From assembly GCA_034927815.1 (NCBI GenBank), contig JAYFPK010000020.1, forward strand, positions 148,472-212,471: a stretch of DNA of 64,000 nucleotides. The letters run 5' to 3'. The stretch is from Limiplasma sp034927815. GTDB lineage: Bacteria; Bacillota; Clostridia; Christensenellales; Aristaeellaceae. The notes below the pieces were generated by a model, which ran no database searches, was not told the DNA's origin, and saw only the letters and a list, made by a program, of their open reading frames with translations. Shown piece after piece: positions 41,922 through 50,536 of the stretch; the first letter of the stretch is position 1; the number at the start of each line of letters is the position of its first letter. The position numbers were made by a program, and so were the translations under genes.

Positions 41922-42365
41922 GCCCCTTCACCTCGCCCTTTATTGTAGCGGTTTTGGCGGCCCTGTCAACCAGGGGCTTTGATCCGGGCTTTCGGCCTCC
42001 CCGGGTCCGGCTTTATCACCGCGTCCCTCGCCGCCCGTAAAGCTTCCCCCTGCGGGCCCCTTTGGGCTTCGCCCGAGGGACCACCAGGCCTGCGCTTTCC
42101 TCCGTGCCTTCGCTGCCCTTTGGCCGCCCGCTTCAAAACCCAGCTTCCGCCCGCCTTTGCCTTGGGCAAAGCGTCCGCTGGACGCGCGTTCCCTGGCGCT
42201 GCCCCGGCCCCCCACCAGGGAGATGCCCTGGGCCCGCCTTTGCCCGCGGGGCAAGCCATGAAGCTGAAAAGCACTTCCCCTTGATAAAAGGGGTATGCAA
42301 AGCGTCCGCTCAAAGACGGGCCCTGATGCAAAGGGGATCAATGACGGTATTCATCCTATCCCGCC
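41922..42365. other. GC-rich gap without a recognised gene
   Basis: About 440 bp upstream of the response regulator. Frames on both strands are open because of GC richness but look random (Pro/Ala/Gly/Arg-rich, no ribosome-binding sites). It should hold the promoter of the sensing operon, but I see no strong match. Confidence 0.4.
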
Positions 42366-42956
42366 CTAACGGGCGGAGGCCCTTTTCTCGCTGAGCAGCT
42401 TTTCCTTGTTGGGCCGGTTGTCATCCAGCAAAAACCGGGCCCATTCCACATCAAGGGTATCGATATTTTCCTGCCAGTAGAGAAGGCGGGCGCAATAGAA
42501 GTCGATTTTCTCAAGGACCCGCTTCTGGTACCCATCCGTCCCCCCCATCCGCACAAGGGCGGTCAGCTCATAGAAGGGCAGGCCCAAAGCATGGGTTTCC
42601 ACATGCACGCTCGCCCCCGCGTGGCCGATCGCGTGGCACAAAGCGCCATATGCCGGATCCGCTACTTCCTTCGCAACGGCGTGGGCGTCCAAAATAGCCC
42701 GCCTCGCCACAGGCATTTTGACTTTGCCTCTGGCCCAGGCTTCGGAAAGCTCCAGCGCGGCTCTTGGCCTTGCCTCATCAGGATATTTTTTTTCAAATTG
42801 AGCCAGGGGGGCTTTGGCGCACTCCAGCGCCCACATCACCACCGTGCGGTGCTTTTGCTGTTCTATCAGGAGCTTGAGCCCTTGCAAGCATTCGCTGTCG
42901 CGGGAAAAGAGCACTGCGTTCCTTCTTTTGATTTTTTCTTCCACATCAAAAAACAT
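42366..42956 (-). CDS. Putative immunity protein
   Basis: A 196-residue helical cytoplasmic protein. The sequence resembles a clostridial and actinobacterial family annotated as putative immunity proteins: FFDVEEKIKRRNAVLFSRDS, HRTVVMWALECAKAPLAQFE, AWARGKVKMPVARRAILDAH, AYGALCHAIGHAGASVHVET. ATG 42956 follows AAGGAGGAATCCGGC; the frame upstream is low-complexity. No toxin gene is adjacent, so it may be an orphan immunity gene, or the family's function may differ from its name. Confidence 0.7.
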   Translation of the reverse strand: MFFDVEEKIKRRNAVLFSRDSECLQGLKLLIEQQKHRTVVMWALECAKAPLAQFEKKYPDEARPRAALELSEAWARGKVKMPVARRAILDAHAVAKEVADPAYGALCHAIGHAGASVHVETHALGLPFYELTALVRMGGTDGYQKRVLEKIDFYCARLLYWQENIDTLDVEWARFLLDDNRPNKEKLLSEKRASAR

Positions 42957-43284
42957 GCCGGATTCCTCCTTGGGGGCAGTTCGCGGCCTGCGCCGTCCGG
43001 CCTCCATCCTCATGCTCCACGTTCCGGAAGAGGACCGGGGCGGACTCATCCGCGTCATTTCCCGCTTTTTTCACGAATAGTATAACAGGGCCGTACTCCA
43101 GCGTAAAGCAAAGCCTGTTTTTGAGCCAACGGCCTCCACAGGGGAATCCTGCCCCCGTCTCCTTGTGGAGGAATTTCACATATTTTCGGAGGATTTTATA
43201 TTCTTATTTCCCGGAAAGTGACTATAATGGAATGAGCTACGGACAGGCCCGGCCTGTCTGGGAAAACGAAAAGGAGTGGATACC
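42957..43284 (+). promoter_or_regulatory. mgl promoter region
   Basis: A 328-bp gap between the immunity-like gene and mglB. A perfect TATAAT lies at 43223-43228, with no good -35 at the right distance, which fits a promoter that needs an activator such as the nearby YesN-like regulator. AAGGAG precedes the mglB start. Confidence 0.5.
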
Positions 43285-44223
43285 ATGAAAAAGTTACTGG
43301 CTCTCGTTCTGGTGGCCATCATGGCTCTGGGCATGGTTCAACTGGCGGTTGCCGAAGAACCCATCAAGGTCGGCGTTTGCATCTACAAATATGATGATAA
43401 CTTCATGACCCTGTACCGCACCGAGCTGGAGAACTACCTGAAGGAAAAGGGCTGCGAAGTGACCGTCGTGGACGGCAAGGGCGACCAGAACGAGCAGACC
43501 AACCAGGTGAACGCTTTCATCGCCGAGGGCGTGGACGTTCTCATCGTGAACCTGGTGCAATCCACCTCCGCTGCCGCTGTGACCGCTTTGGCCCAGGCTG
43601 CGGACATCCCCGTGGTGTACATCAACCGCGAGCCCTCCGCTGAGGACATGCAGCAGTGGGAGAAGATCTGCTACGTAGGCGCTGACGCCCGTCAGAGCGG
43701 CACCATGCAAGGGCAGATCATCTATGACGCCCCCGAGCATGGCGACATCAACGGCAACGGCACCGTGGACTATGTGATGATCATGGGCGATCCCGAGAAC
43801 GTGGACGCGCAGTACCGCACCGAGTTCTCCATTAAGCTGCTCACCGACAACGGCGTGGCTGTGAACAAGCTCTTCGAGCAGCGCGGCGACTGGGCCCAGG
43901 AAAAGGGCCAGGAGCTGGCCGCCACCGCTTTGGCGCAGTTCGGCGATCAGATCGACGTGATCTTCTGCAACAACGATGCCATGGCCCTGGGCGCTCTCCA
44001 GGCTGTGAAGGCCGCCGGCCGCACCGTGGGCAAGGACATCTACCTGGTGGGCGTGGACGCGCTGGACGAGGCGGTTGAGCTGGTAAACGCCGGCGAAATG
44101 ACCGGCACCGTGCTCAACGACCACATCGGACAGTCCCATAAGGCTGCCGACGTCGCCATCGAAGTGGCCGGCGGCGCGATCCCCGAGAAGAACTACACCG
44201 TGGACTACGTGATGGTGAAGTAA
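43285..44223 (+). CDS. mglB: MglB, galactose/glucose-type ABC binding protein
   Basis: A 312-residue exported binding protein; signal peptide cleavage near AVA|EE, no lipobox. MglB-type motifs are IKVGVCIYKYDDNFMTLYRT, LIVNLVQSTSAAAVTALAQ, YINREPSAEDM, a calcium-loop-like DINGNGTVDYVMIMGDPE, and IFCNNDAMALGALQAVKAAG. ATG 43285 follows AAGGAG at suitable spacing; a GTG 9 bp upstream is less likely. It is the first gene of mglBAC and is followed by a hairpin that should stabilise its message. Confidence 0.92.
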   Translation: MKKLLALVLVAIMALGMVQLAVAEEPIKVGVCIYKYDDNFMTLYRTELENYLKEKGCEVTVVDGKGDQNEQTNQVNAFIAEGVDVLIVNLVQSTSAAAVTALAQAADIPVVYINREPSAEDMQQWEKICYVGADARQSGTMQGQIIYDAPEHGDINGNGTVDYVMIMGDPENVDAQYRTEFSIKLLTDNGVAVNKLFEQRGDWAQEKGQELAATALAQFGDQIDVIFCNNDAMALGALQAVKAAGRTVGKDIYLVGVDALDEAVELVNAGEMTGTVLNDHIGQSHKAADVAIEVAGGAIPEKNYTVDYVMVK

Positions 44224-44247
44224 TTCCCTGAGGAGTATGGTACAATG

Positions 44248-44277
44248 GTGGTGCGTGTGCGAAAGCGCACGCACCAC
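44248..44277 (+). promoter_or_regulatory. Hairpin between mglB and mglA
   Basis: GTGGTGCGTG (44248-44257) pairs with CACGCACCAC (44268-44277), plus an inner CG/CG pair around AAAG, followed by TTCTTAGG. Such structures commonly allow more binding protein than ATPase to be made. Confidence 0.6.
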
Positions 44278-44302
44278 TTCTTAGGTAGCGAGGAGGCCTG
44301 TT

Positions 44303-45844
44303 ATGTCGGAGTATCGCCTGGAGATGATCGACGTGAGCAAGTCCTTCCCCGGGGTGAAGGCCTTGGATCACGCGCAGCTCAAGCTGCGGCCGGGAACCGT
44401 GCATGCTCTGATGGGCGAAAACGGCGCCGGAAAGTCCACCCTGATGAAGTGCATGTTCGGCATCTACAAGATGGATGAGGGCGAAATCCTGTACGAGGGG
44501 GAACCGGTCCAGGTTACGGACCCGCTTTCCGCCTTGAAGCTGGGGATCGCCATGGTGCACCAGGAGCTCCAGCCCATCCCTGAGCGCAGCGTGGCGGAGA
44601 ACATCTTTGTGGGGCGCTATCCCATCAAGAAGCTGCTGGGCTTCATCCCCTTGGTGGACCACCGCAAGATGCACGAGGAAACCGCCCGGGTGCTGAAAGA
44701 GGTGCGCATGAACTTTGACCCGGCCCAAAAGCTGGGGTCTTTGAGCGTTTCCCAGATGCAGTCCGTGGAAATCGCCAAGGCGGTCTCCAACGAGTGCAAG
44801 GTGCTGATTCTGGACGAACCCACCTCCTCCTTGACCTCCCATGAGGTGGAGGCTTTGTTCCGCATTATTCAGGACTTGAAGGCCAAGAATGTAGCCATTG
44901 TCTACATCAGCCATAAAATGGACGAAATTCTCCGCATCGCCGACGAAGTGACCATCATGCGGGATGGAAAGTACATCGGCACCTGGGATGCCAAGGAGCT
45001 GACCACGGATAAAATCATCACCCATATGGTGGGCCGGGAGCTGACCAACCTGTATCCCCCCCGCGACAACACGCCGGGAGAGGTGGTCTTTGAAGTAAAG
45101 AACTTTACCTCCATCAACCCACGCTCCTTCCGCAACGTGAGCTTTACCCTGCGCAAGGGCGAGATCCTTGGGGTAGGGGGCTTGGTGGGCGCGCAGCGCA
45201 CCGAGCTGATGGAAGGGCTTTTCGGCATCCGGGCCCACCAAGAGGGCGATATGGAATATATGGGGCACAAGCTCTATGTACAGCGCCCCAGGGACGCCAT
45301 CCAAAAGAGCATTGCCATGCTGACGGAGGACCGGCGGGCCACGGGGATCATGAGCGTGCTGTCCGTAGAGGACAACGTGGCCATTGCCAGCTTGGATCAA
45401 TATGTGGTGGGGGGCGTGTTGCTGAACCAGCGGAAGATTGACCGGCTCGTGGAAGAGAATATTCAAAAGCTCTCCATCAAAACCCCCTCCGGCAAGACGC
45501 TGATTCAATCCCTCTCCGGAGGCAACCAGCAAAAGGTGCTGATCTCCCGGTGGCTCGCCAACGATCCGGATGTGTTTATTCTGGACGAACCCACCCGGGG
45601 CATTGACGTGGGCGCGAAATATGAAATATACTGTATTATCGCGGAATTAGCCAGACAGGGCAAAAGCATCATCATGATCAGCTCGGAAATGGGCGAACTC
45701 ATCGGTATGTCCGACAGGATCATGGTCATGTGCGACGGGCGCATGACCGGGATCATCGACGGCAAGGACGCCACCCAGGAAAAAATCATGGAGCTGGCCA
45801 CGCGCTTTGAAGGCGGCGAAGAAAACCAGCCTCAAGCGGTATAG
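44303..45844 (+). CDS. mglA: MglA, sugar ABC importer ATPase (two domains)
   Basis: A 513-residue double ATPase of the MglA/RbsA type. In the first half Walker A is GENGAGKST, the signature-like segment is LGSLSVSQMQ, and Walker B is LILDEPTSSLTS. In the second half Walker A is degenerate (GGLVGAQRTELMEG), the signature is LSGGNQQKVLIS, and Walker B is VFILDEPTRGIDVG, as is normal for this family. Start site GCGAGGAGGCC. It ends with TAG 12 bp before mglC. Confidence 0.94.
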   Translation: MSEYRLEMIDVSKSFPGVKALDHAQLKLRPGTVHALMGENGAGKSTLMKCMFGIYKMDEGEILYEGEPVQVTDPLSALKLGIAMVHQELQPIPERSVAENIFVGRYPIKKLLGFIPLVDHRKMHEETARVLKEVRMNFDPAQKLGSLSVSQMQSVEIAKAVSNECKVLILDEPTSSLTSHEVEALFRIIQDLKAKNVAIVYISHKMDEILRIADEVTIMRDGKYIGTWDAKELTTDKIITHMVGRELTNLYPPRDNTPGEVVFEVKNFTSINPRSFRNVSFTLRKGEILGVGGLVGAQRTELMEGLFGIRAHQEGDMEYMGHKLYVQRPRDAIQKSIAMLTEDRRATGIMSVLSVEDNVAIASLDQYVVGGVLLNQRKIDRLVEENIQKLSIKTPSGKTLIQSLSGGNQQKVLISRWLANDPDVFILDEPTRGIDVGAKYEIYCIIAELARQGKSIIMISSEMGELIGMSDRIMVMCDGRMTGIIDGKDATQEKIMELATRFEGGEENQPQAV

Positions 45845-45856
45845 GGAGGGAGCACG

Positions 45857-47362
45857 GTGCAAGTAGCGGCGCAGAAAAAGAGGTTTGGGAAGCAAGTATC
45901 GGAACTGCTGCTCAACAATGCGATCATCGTGGGCATTATTCTCATTGCAATTTTCGTAGGAATGGATAAGCCGGCCTTTTTGTCCCCCGCCAACATCCGC
46001 AACCTCATCACCAACACAGCGGTGCGCTTCATTATTGCGGTAGGGGTGTCCGGCTGCCTGATCACCAAGGGCACGGACCTGTCCGCAGGGCGGACCGCCG
46101 GGTTCGCCGCCTGCGTATCCGCCATCCTGCTGCAAAAGGCGGACTATTCCCAGAAGATTTTAGATGGGCTGGGGGAGATTCCCATCGTGGTGGTGGTGGC
46201 CGCCGTGCTGGTGCTGGGAGGCATCATTGGCGCCGTCAACGGCTCGGTGATCTCCTTTTTCAAGGTGCCGCCCTTTATCGCCACCCTGGGCATGCAGACG
46301 CTGGTGTACGGCATCTGCCTGGTCACCACCGGCGCGGCCCCCATCGGAGGGCTGCGCAAGGATTATACCGACTTCGCCACAGCGGCGCTGCACCCCACCA
46401 TTTGCCTGATGATTATCGCCGTGGGAGGGGTCGCGGTGGTGGCCTGGCTGGTACGGCAGATCATCCGGCTAACCCGGGCAAGCAGGTTTGCCCTCTTGCC
46501 GGCGCTCCTTGCCATGGCGGGTATGGTTGCGCTATGGTGGGCGGTTGGGCAACTGGTGCAGACCAGGCTGAATGGATATGTTGTGGTGGGGCTTTTGGGG
46601 GCTGCAGGCCTTGCGCTGATAGCATGGTTCGTCCTCAAAGTGATCCAGATGACAAAGCGGCGTAAGTTTGAACTCAAGGCTGTGATTTTGTTTATCCTGG
46701 GCTCCTTGGTCTGGGATTTGGTTAGACGTCTCGAACGCCCCCATTACAGTTATGTTCTGGTAGTGCTGTATTTCGTGTGGATCATGAAGCTGTTTTGGGA
46801 TCGGGGCGAGGACAAATGGAGGGGTTTCACAACGGTGCTGCTCTTTTGCCTGGGAGCGGCGGTGCTGATTCTGTCCTATGTCTTCATGTCCGCCGTGTTC
46901 AGCTATGTGGCGCTGGTAGCCTATGCCGTGGGCCTTATGATGTGGACGCTGTACAACAAAACCCGCCACGGCACGTACATGTACGCCATCGGCGGCAATG
47001 AGAACGCCGCCGAGGTGGCGGGGGTGAACGTCAGCAAGAGCAAGATCAAGATTTATCTGCTGGCTGGGATGCTCTACGGCCTGTGCGGATTTGTGATCGG
47101 CTGCCGGGCCGGAGGCGCCTCGGTGAACACCGCCATGGGCTGGGAGCTGGAAGCCATCGCGGGCTGCACCATCGGCGGCGTGTCCGTGAACGGCGGCGTG
47201 GGGAAGATCAACGGCATTTTGGTCGGCGTGCTGGTGTTCGAGCTGCTGAAAATCGCCATGCAGTTCATGGGCATCGAGACCAGCTACACCTACATCGTAC
47301 AGGGCCTGGTGATTATCATCGCCGTGGCGCTGGACCTGCGCAAATACCTGGCGAAGAAGTAA
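45857..47362 (+). CDS. mglC: MglC-like permease with a large extra membrane region
   Basis: A 501-residue permease. The first ~185 residues (RFIIAVGVSGCLITKGTDLS, FKVPPFIATLGMQTLVYGI) and the last ~155 (RHGTYMYAIGGNENAAEVAG, AIAGCTIGGVSVNGGVGKIN) are typical MglC. Between them lies an extra segment of about 160 residues with at least four more hydrophobic helices (about nt 46410-46930). Usual MglC is near 336 residues. Within the extra segment two stretches resemble each other (VAWLVRQIIRLTRASRF and IAWFVLKVIQMTKRRKF), which suggests duplication. GTG 45857 follows GGGAGGGAGCACG. The frame is intact throughout. Confidence 0.88.
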   Translation: MQVAAQKKRFGKQVSELLLNNAIIVGIILIAIFVGMDKPAFLSPANIRNLITNTAVRFIIAVGVSGCLITKGTDLSAGRTAGFAACVSAILLQKADYSQKILDGLGEIPIVVVVAAVLVLGGIIGAVNGSVISFFKVPPFIATLGMQTLVYGICLVTTGAAPIGGLRKDYTDFATAALHPTICLMIIAVGGVAVVAWLVRQIIRLTRASRFALLPALLAMAGMVALWWAVGQLVQTRLNGYVVVGLLGAAGLALIAWFVLKVIQMTKRRKFELKAVILFILGSLVWDLVRRLERPHYSYVLVVLYFVWIMKLFWDRGEDKWRGFTTVLLFCLGAAVLILSYVFMSAVFSYVALVAYAVGLMMWTLYNKTRHGTYMYAIGGNENAAEVAGVNVSKSKIKIYLLAGMLYGLCGFVIGCRAGGASVNTAMGWELEAIAGCTIGGVSVNGGVGKINGILVGVLVFELLKIAMQFMGIETSYTYIVQGLVIIIAVALDLRKYLAKK

Positions 47363-47413
47363 CGGTTCGCTTCAGGTTTCCTGGGAAGGGTTTTGGTAAA
47401 GGAGGAGCTTGCC

Positions 47414-47611
47414 TTGAAGGAACCGTATGAGCGGGATGAGGCCATCGCCCAGGGTGGGCCTGCCGCCCCCTCCGGGCCCGCCAACATCAAGGAGCGGATT
47501 TATGAGAAGCTGCGCATGCCCCTGTGGGTGCTGGACGCCATTTTGATCCTGCTGGGTCTGGGCGTGGTGGTGGCCGTTGTGTTGGGCATGATCCGGGGCC
47601 GGGTTGGGTAA
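47414..47611 (+). CDS. Small single-span membrane protein after mglC
   Basis: A 65-residue protein from TTG 47414, which lies 8 nt after AAAGGAGG; an upstream TTG at 47393 precedes that site and is unlikely. The charged N-terminal half (EPYERDEAIAQ, NIKERIYEKL) is followed by one hydrophobic helix (LWVLDAILILLGLGVVVAVV) and a short basic tail. It is the last gene of the mgl operon. I do not recognise a named family. Its place suggests a small accessory subunit of the importer. Confidence 0.65.
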   Translation: MKEPYERDEAIAQGGPAAPSGPANIKERIYEKLRMPLWVLDAILILLGLGVVVAVVLGMIRGRVG

Positions 47612-47644
47612 GGGCGCAAGAAACGGGAAACGCATAAAACACGC

Positions 47645-47673
47645 GGGGCTGGGGCGAATATCGCCCCAGCCCC
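47645..47673. terminator. Bidirectional terminator-like hairpin
   Basis: GGGGCTGGGGCGA (47645-47657) and TCGCCCCAGCCCC (47661-47673) form a perfect 13-bp stem with a 3-nt loop between convergent genes. On the minus strand GTGTTTTAT follows; no T run follows on the plus strand. Confidence 0.7.
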
Positions 47674-47691
47674 GGTTGATGTGCGCCAATC

Positions 47692-48918
47692 CTAGAAATA
47701 CTCCGTGATGCACAGGGGCTTTTGGAAGAACAGGCCCGCCAGCTTTTCGGCGGAGCAATGCACCGTCACGCCCTGGAGGAAGGGCAAAGCGGTGATATCA
47801 TACACCCCTAAAATCAGGCGGGAGAACTCGTGAATGGGAAGGCCGGCGTCCGGGGCCGCGTCGGTTTGGGTGACTTCCCTGACAATGCCCTCTCCGTAGG
47901 CAATGGCGAAGCGGCTATTGTTCCGGGGGATTTGCCCGTCCCGGATCTCCAGCACCAAGGTCCCCTCCCCCCGGGTCCGGGCCAGGCGGAGGGCTTCCTG
48001 TACATTCACCACCCGGGCCATGCCGTTGGGGGCAATTTCACACTTCCCCGCCCCCAGGGACCATTCCGGCAGCAAAGGGGTGATGTCCAGGCCGGAGGGA
48101 AGGTGGAAGAGGACGGAGCCATGGTCCGCCGCCAGGCTGACAAAGAGGTTCATGACGCCGTAGAAGCCCTCCGGGTCGGTGAACAGGAAGCGCTTGCACA
48201 ACAGGTTCCGGCCGTCCGCGTCGTCGGTCTTCTGGAAGGACACATAGGCCTTGGGCTGGCCGTCCCGGGCCTGGTAGACATAGGTAAAGAGCTGATCCTT
48301 AAAGGGGTTGCTCTTTTTGACCCAGGCGAACTCAAAATCTCCGCCCACCACCATCATGTTGAAGCGCTCCTGCCAGACCCGGTAAACGGATTGGATCTCC
48401 TCCAGCATGAGGTTGCCTACCTCCACCAGACGGGTGGTTCCCGTCAGCGGCGTGTAGGGCAGCTTTTCAATGAGCAGCTTCCAGCGCCTGTTCTCGCAGC
48501 ACATTTCGTAGCCGAACTTGCGGTAGTAGGCTGTGGAGAAAGGATACAGGTAGGAAAAGACCGCGCCGCTTTCGTACATATCCGGCAGAGCCGCTTCAAA
48601 GCAGGCCCGGATGCAGCCCCGGCGGCGGTAGGGAGGGAAGGTGCCCACGGCGCCGATGCCCACCATGCCACACTCATGCCCGTCAAAATGGATGGGATAG
48701 GGGATGGCCGCGAAGCTGCTCATCAGGGTCTGGTCGTCGTCCTCAAAAGCCGCCCATTGGGATTGCCAGTTGGCTTCCAGGCGGCTTTGGGGGTTTTTGG
48801 TCATGGAGGCAAACACCTCTTCAGGGGTTTGGCTGTTGTCCGTGCTAAATTCAAAGGCAACAGCGGAAAGTTCACTAAGGCGTTTGAGCTCCATGGGTTT
48901 CACTTTCCGTACGATCAT
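47692..48918 (-). CDS. Eis-like GNAT acetyltransferase
   Basis: A 408-residue protein with the three-part Eis build. An N-terminal GNAT domain has the acetyl-CoA loop VGTFPPYRRRGCIRACFEAA and YPFSTAYYRKFGYEMCCENR. A second GNAT-like domain has the segment KAYVSFQKTDDADG. A C-terminal SCP2-like domain (about 310-408) ends with the carboxyl-terminal Phe (CITEYF). In mycobacterial Eis the free terminal carboxylate takes part in catalysis, and the same ending is seen here. Known members acetylate aminoglycosides or other amines. It stands alone between convergent and divergent transcription units. Confidence 0.87.
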   Translation of the reverse strand: MIVRKVKPMELKRLSELSAVAFEFSTDNSQTPEEVFASMTKNPQSRLEANWQSQWAAFEDDDQTLMSSFAAIPYPIHFDGHECGMVGIGAVGTFPPYRRRGCIRACFEAALPDMYESGAVFSYLYPFSTAYYRKFGYEMCCENRRWKLLIEKLPYTPLTGTTRLVEVGNLMLEEIQSVYRVWQERFNMMVVGGDFEFAWVKKSNPFKDQLFTYVYQARDGQPKAYVSFQKTDDADGRNLLCKRFLFTDPEGFYGVMNLFVSLAADHGSVLFHLPSGLDITPLLPEWSLGAGKCEIAPNGMARVVNVQEALRLARTRGEGTLVLEIRDGQIPRNNSRFAIAYGEGIVREVTQTDAAPDAGLPIHEFSRLILGVYDITALPFLQGVTVHCSAEKLAGLFFQKPLCITEYF

Positions 48919-49145
48919 GCGGCACCTTCCTTGGCATTTGGATTTTTATGGTCTCCGATCTCAATCAGCTCTCATGATAGCATCAAAAATGGCCCGATAC
49001 AAGGGGTTTGGGACAGCTATGGTAAATCCGCAAGCGGGTACAAAAAAAGGCAACGAAAAACGAGGACAAACGGGCGCGCCATCAAGTATGATTAATACAA
49101 GCTTGGCCCGGTGGCCAAAAATAAAGATATGGAGGGAATACCACA

Positions 49146-50483
49146 ATGATGATCAAGCGCCTGTCATCCCTTGTCATGGCAATGCTCATGCTGGTTGCCT
49201 TTATGGCGGTCAGCAGCGCGGACGAAGTCGTCGAACTGCGCGTACTGAACTATCGCGACATGACCGCCCCCAACGCCTTGGAAGAGTCCACGGTAGTCTG
49301 GGAAGCCTTTGAGGCGGCCCACCCCAACATCAAGATCGCCTTGGAAAACGAATTCAACGAGCCCTTCCACCAGGCCACCGAAGCCTACGCCGCGGCGGGC
49401 ACTCTGCCGGACGTGCTTTACGTGTGGCCCTCCGGGCGTTCCACCACCTTGCACACCCAAAAGCTGCTCAAGGACCTGGGGCCCCTGGTAGAGCGTGACG
49501 GCCTGGCCGAGTACTATCTCCCCTTGACGCTGGACGGCACCCAGCAGGCCGGCGGCTACCTGGCCATGATCCCCAACGGCGTTACCGCCACCAACGCTTT
49601 CTTTGTAAACCTGGAAGTGCTGAAGGATTGCGGCCTGGAGCCCGCCACGACCTACTCCGAGCTGGTGGCGCAGGTTCCCGTGCTGGCCGAAAAGGGCTAT
49701 GACTGCGTGCTGATGCCCAACCAGGACACCTGGGTAATGCAGTCTTGCCTGTTCTCCCTGGTTGCCGGCCGTTTCTGCGGCGAAGGCTGGGAGCAGAGGA
49801 TCCTCAATGGCGAAGCCAAGTTCACCGATCCTGATTTCGTGGCCGCTTTGGACTTCGTGAAGAACATCTACGAAGACAAGGTCATCAATCCCTCCACCCT
49901 GGCCGTTGGCTATGGCGAAGGCCCTGGCCTCTTTGCCACCAACACCGCCGCCTACTACATTGACGGCGACTGGCGTGCAGGAGCCTTCATCACCGACATC
50001 ACCACCGGCGAGGCTCTGATTGCTCCCGAGCGGCAGGAGAACTTCCTGATCACCGTGTTCCCCGACATCGACGTGGATGGCGTGAAGATCAACAAGTCCA
50101 ACTCCGCTGTGCTGGGCACCGGCTTTGGCATCAGCGCTGCTCTGGAAGACGGTTCCCCCAAGCTGGAAGCTGCCTGGGAACTGGTGAAGTGGCTCTCCGG
50201 CCGCGAAGTGCTGACCTACCGGCTCTCCACCGGCGGCCTGCCCACCCCCGCCCGCGTGGACATCGACTTCTCCACCCTGACCTTGGAGCCCCTGCAGGTG
50301 GCCATTGCCAACCTGGGCGCCGAGTATGACAAGAGCACCGTGGTAATCGACGGCGCCTTCGAGGGCCCCGTGTACACCCCCTTGAACGACGGCCTCCAGG
50401 CCATCGGCATGGGCACCCAGACCCCCGAGCAAGTGGCGCAGAACACCCAGGATGCGTTTGAAGCTTGGAAAGCCGCTCAATAA
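49146..50483 (+). CDS. Sugar ABC importer solute-binding protein, family 1
   Basis: A 445-residue exported binding protein (UgpB/MsmE type). The signal peptide ends near VSS|AD and has no lipobox. Motifs are VVWEAFEAAHPNIKIALENE, LPDVLYVWPSGR, GVTATNAFFVNLEVLKDCGL and AAWELVKWLSGREVLTYRLS. Start site GGAGGGAATACCAC, with two adjacent ATGs. It is the first gene of a three-gene operon with two permeases. No ATPase gene follows, so a shared ATPase is expected. Confidence 0.9.
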   Translation: MMIKRLSSLVMAMLMLVAFMAVSSADEVVELRVLNYRDMTAPNALEESTVVWEAFEAAHPNIKIALENEFNEPFHQATEAYAAAGTLPDVLYVWPSGRSTTLHTQKLLKDLGPLVERDGLAEYYLPLTLDGTQQAGGYLAMIPNGVTATNAFFVNLEVLKDCGLEPATTYSELVAQVPVLAEKGYDCVLMPNQDTWVMQSCLFSLVAGRFCGEGWEQRILNGEAKFTDPDFVAALDFVKNIYEDKVINPSTLAVGYGEGPGLFATNTAAYYIDGDWRAGAFITDITTGEALIAPERQENFLITVFPDIDVDGVKINKSNSAVLGTGFGISAALEDGSPKLEAAWELVKWLSGREVLTYRLSTGGLPTPARVDIDFSTLTLEPLQVAIANLGAEYDKSTVVIDGAFEGPVYTPLNDGLQAIGMGTQTPEQVAQNTQDAFEAWKAAQ

Positions 50484-50536
50484 GCAACCTGTAGCGTGTG
50501 AAGTAAAGTAGAAATTGGTGGAGGGAAAGGCTACAT

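Noticed and set aside
41940..42394. Several overlapping open frames of 100-130 codons upstream of the response regulator
   Set aside because: All are open at once because of GC richness, have no ribosome-binding sites and show no domain.
44114..45532. 472-codon minus-strand frame
   Set aside because: Shadow of mglB/mglA. It has no domain and a His/Leu/Gly-rich composition typical of antisense frames.
45857..47362. MglC length as a result of two fused genes or a frameshift
   Set aside because: Only one frame is used throughout, both MglC halves occur once in proper order, and the extra part is itself membrane-like.
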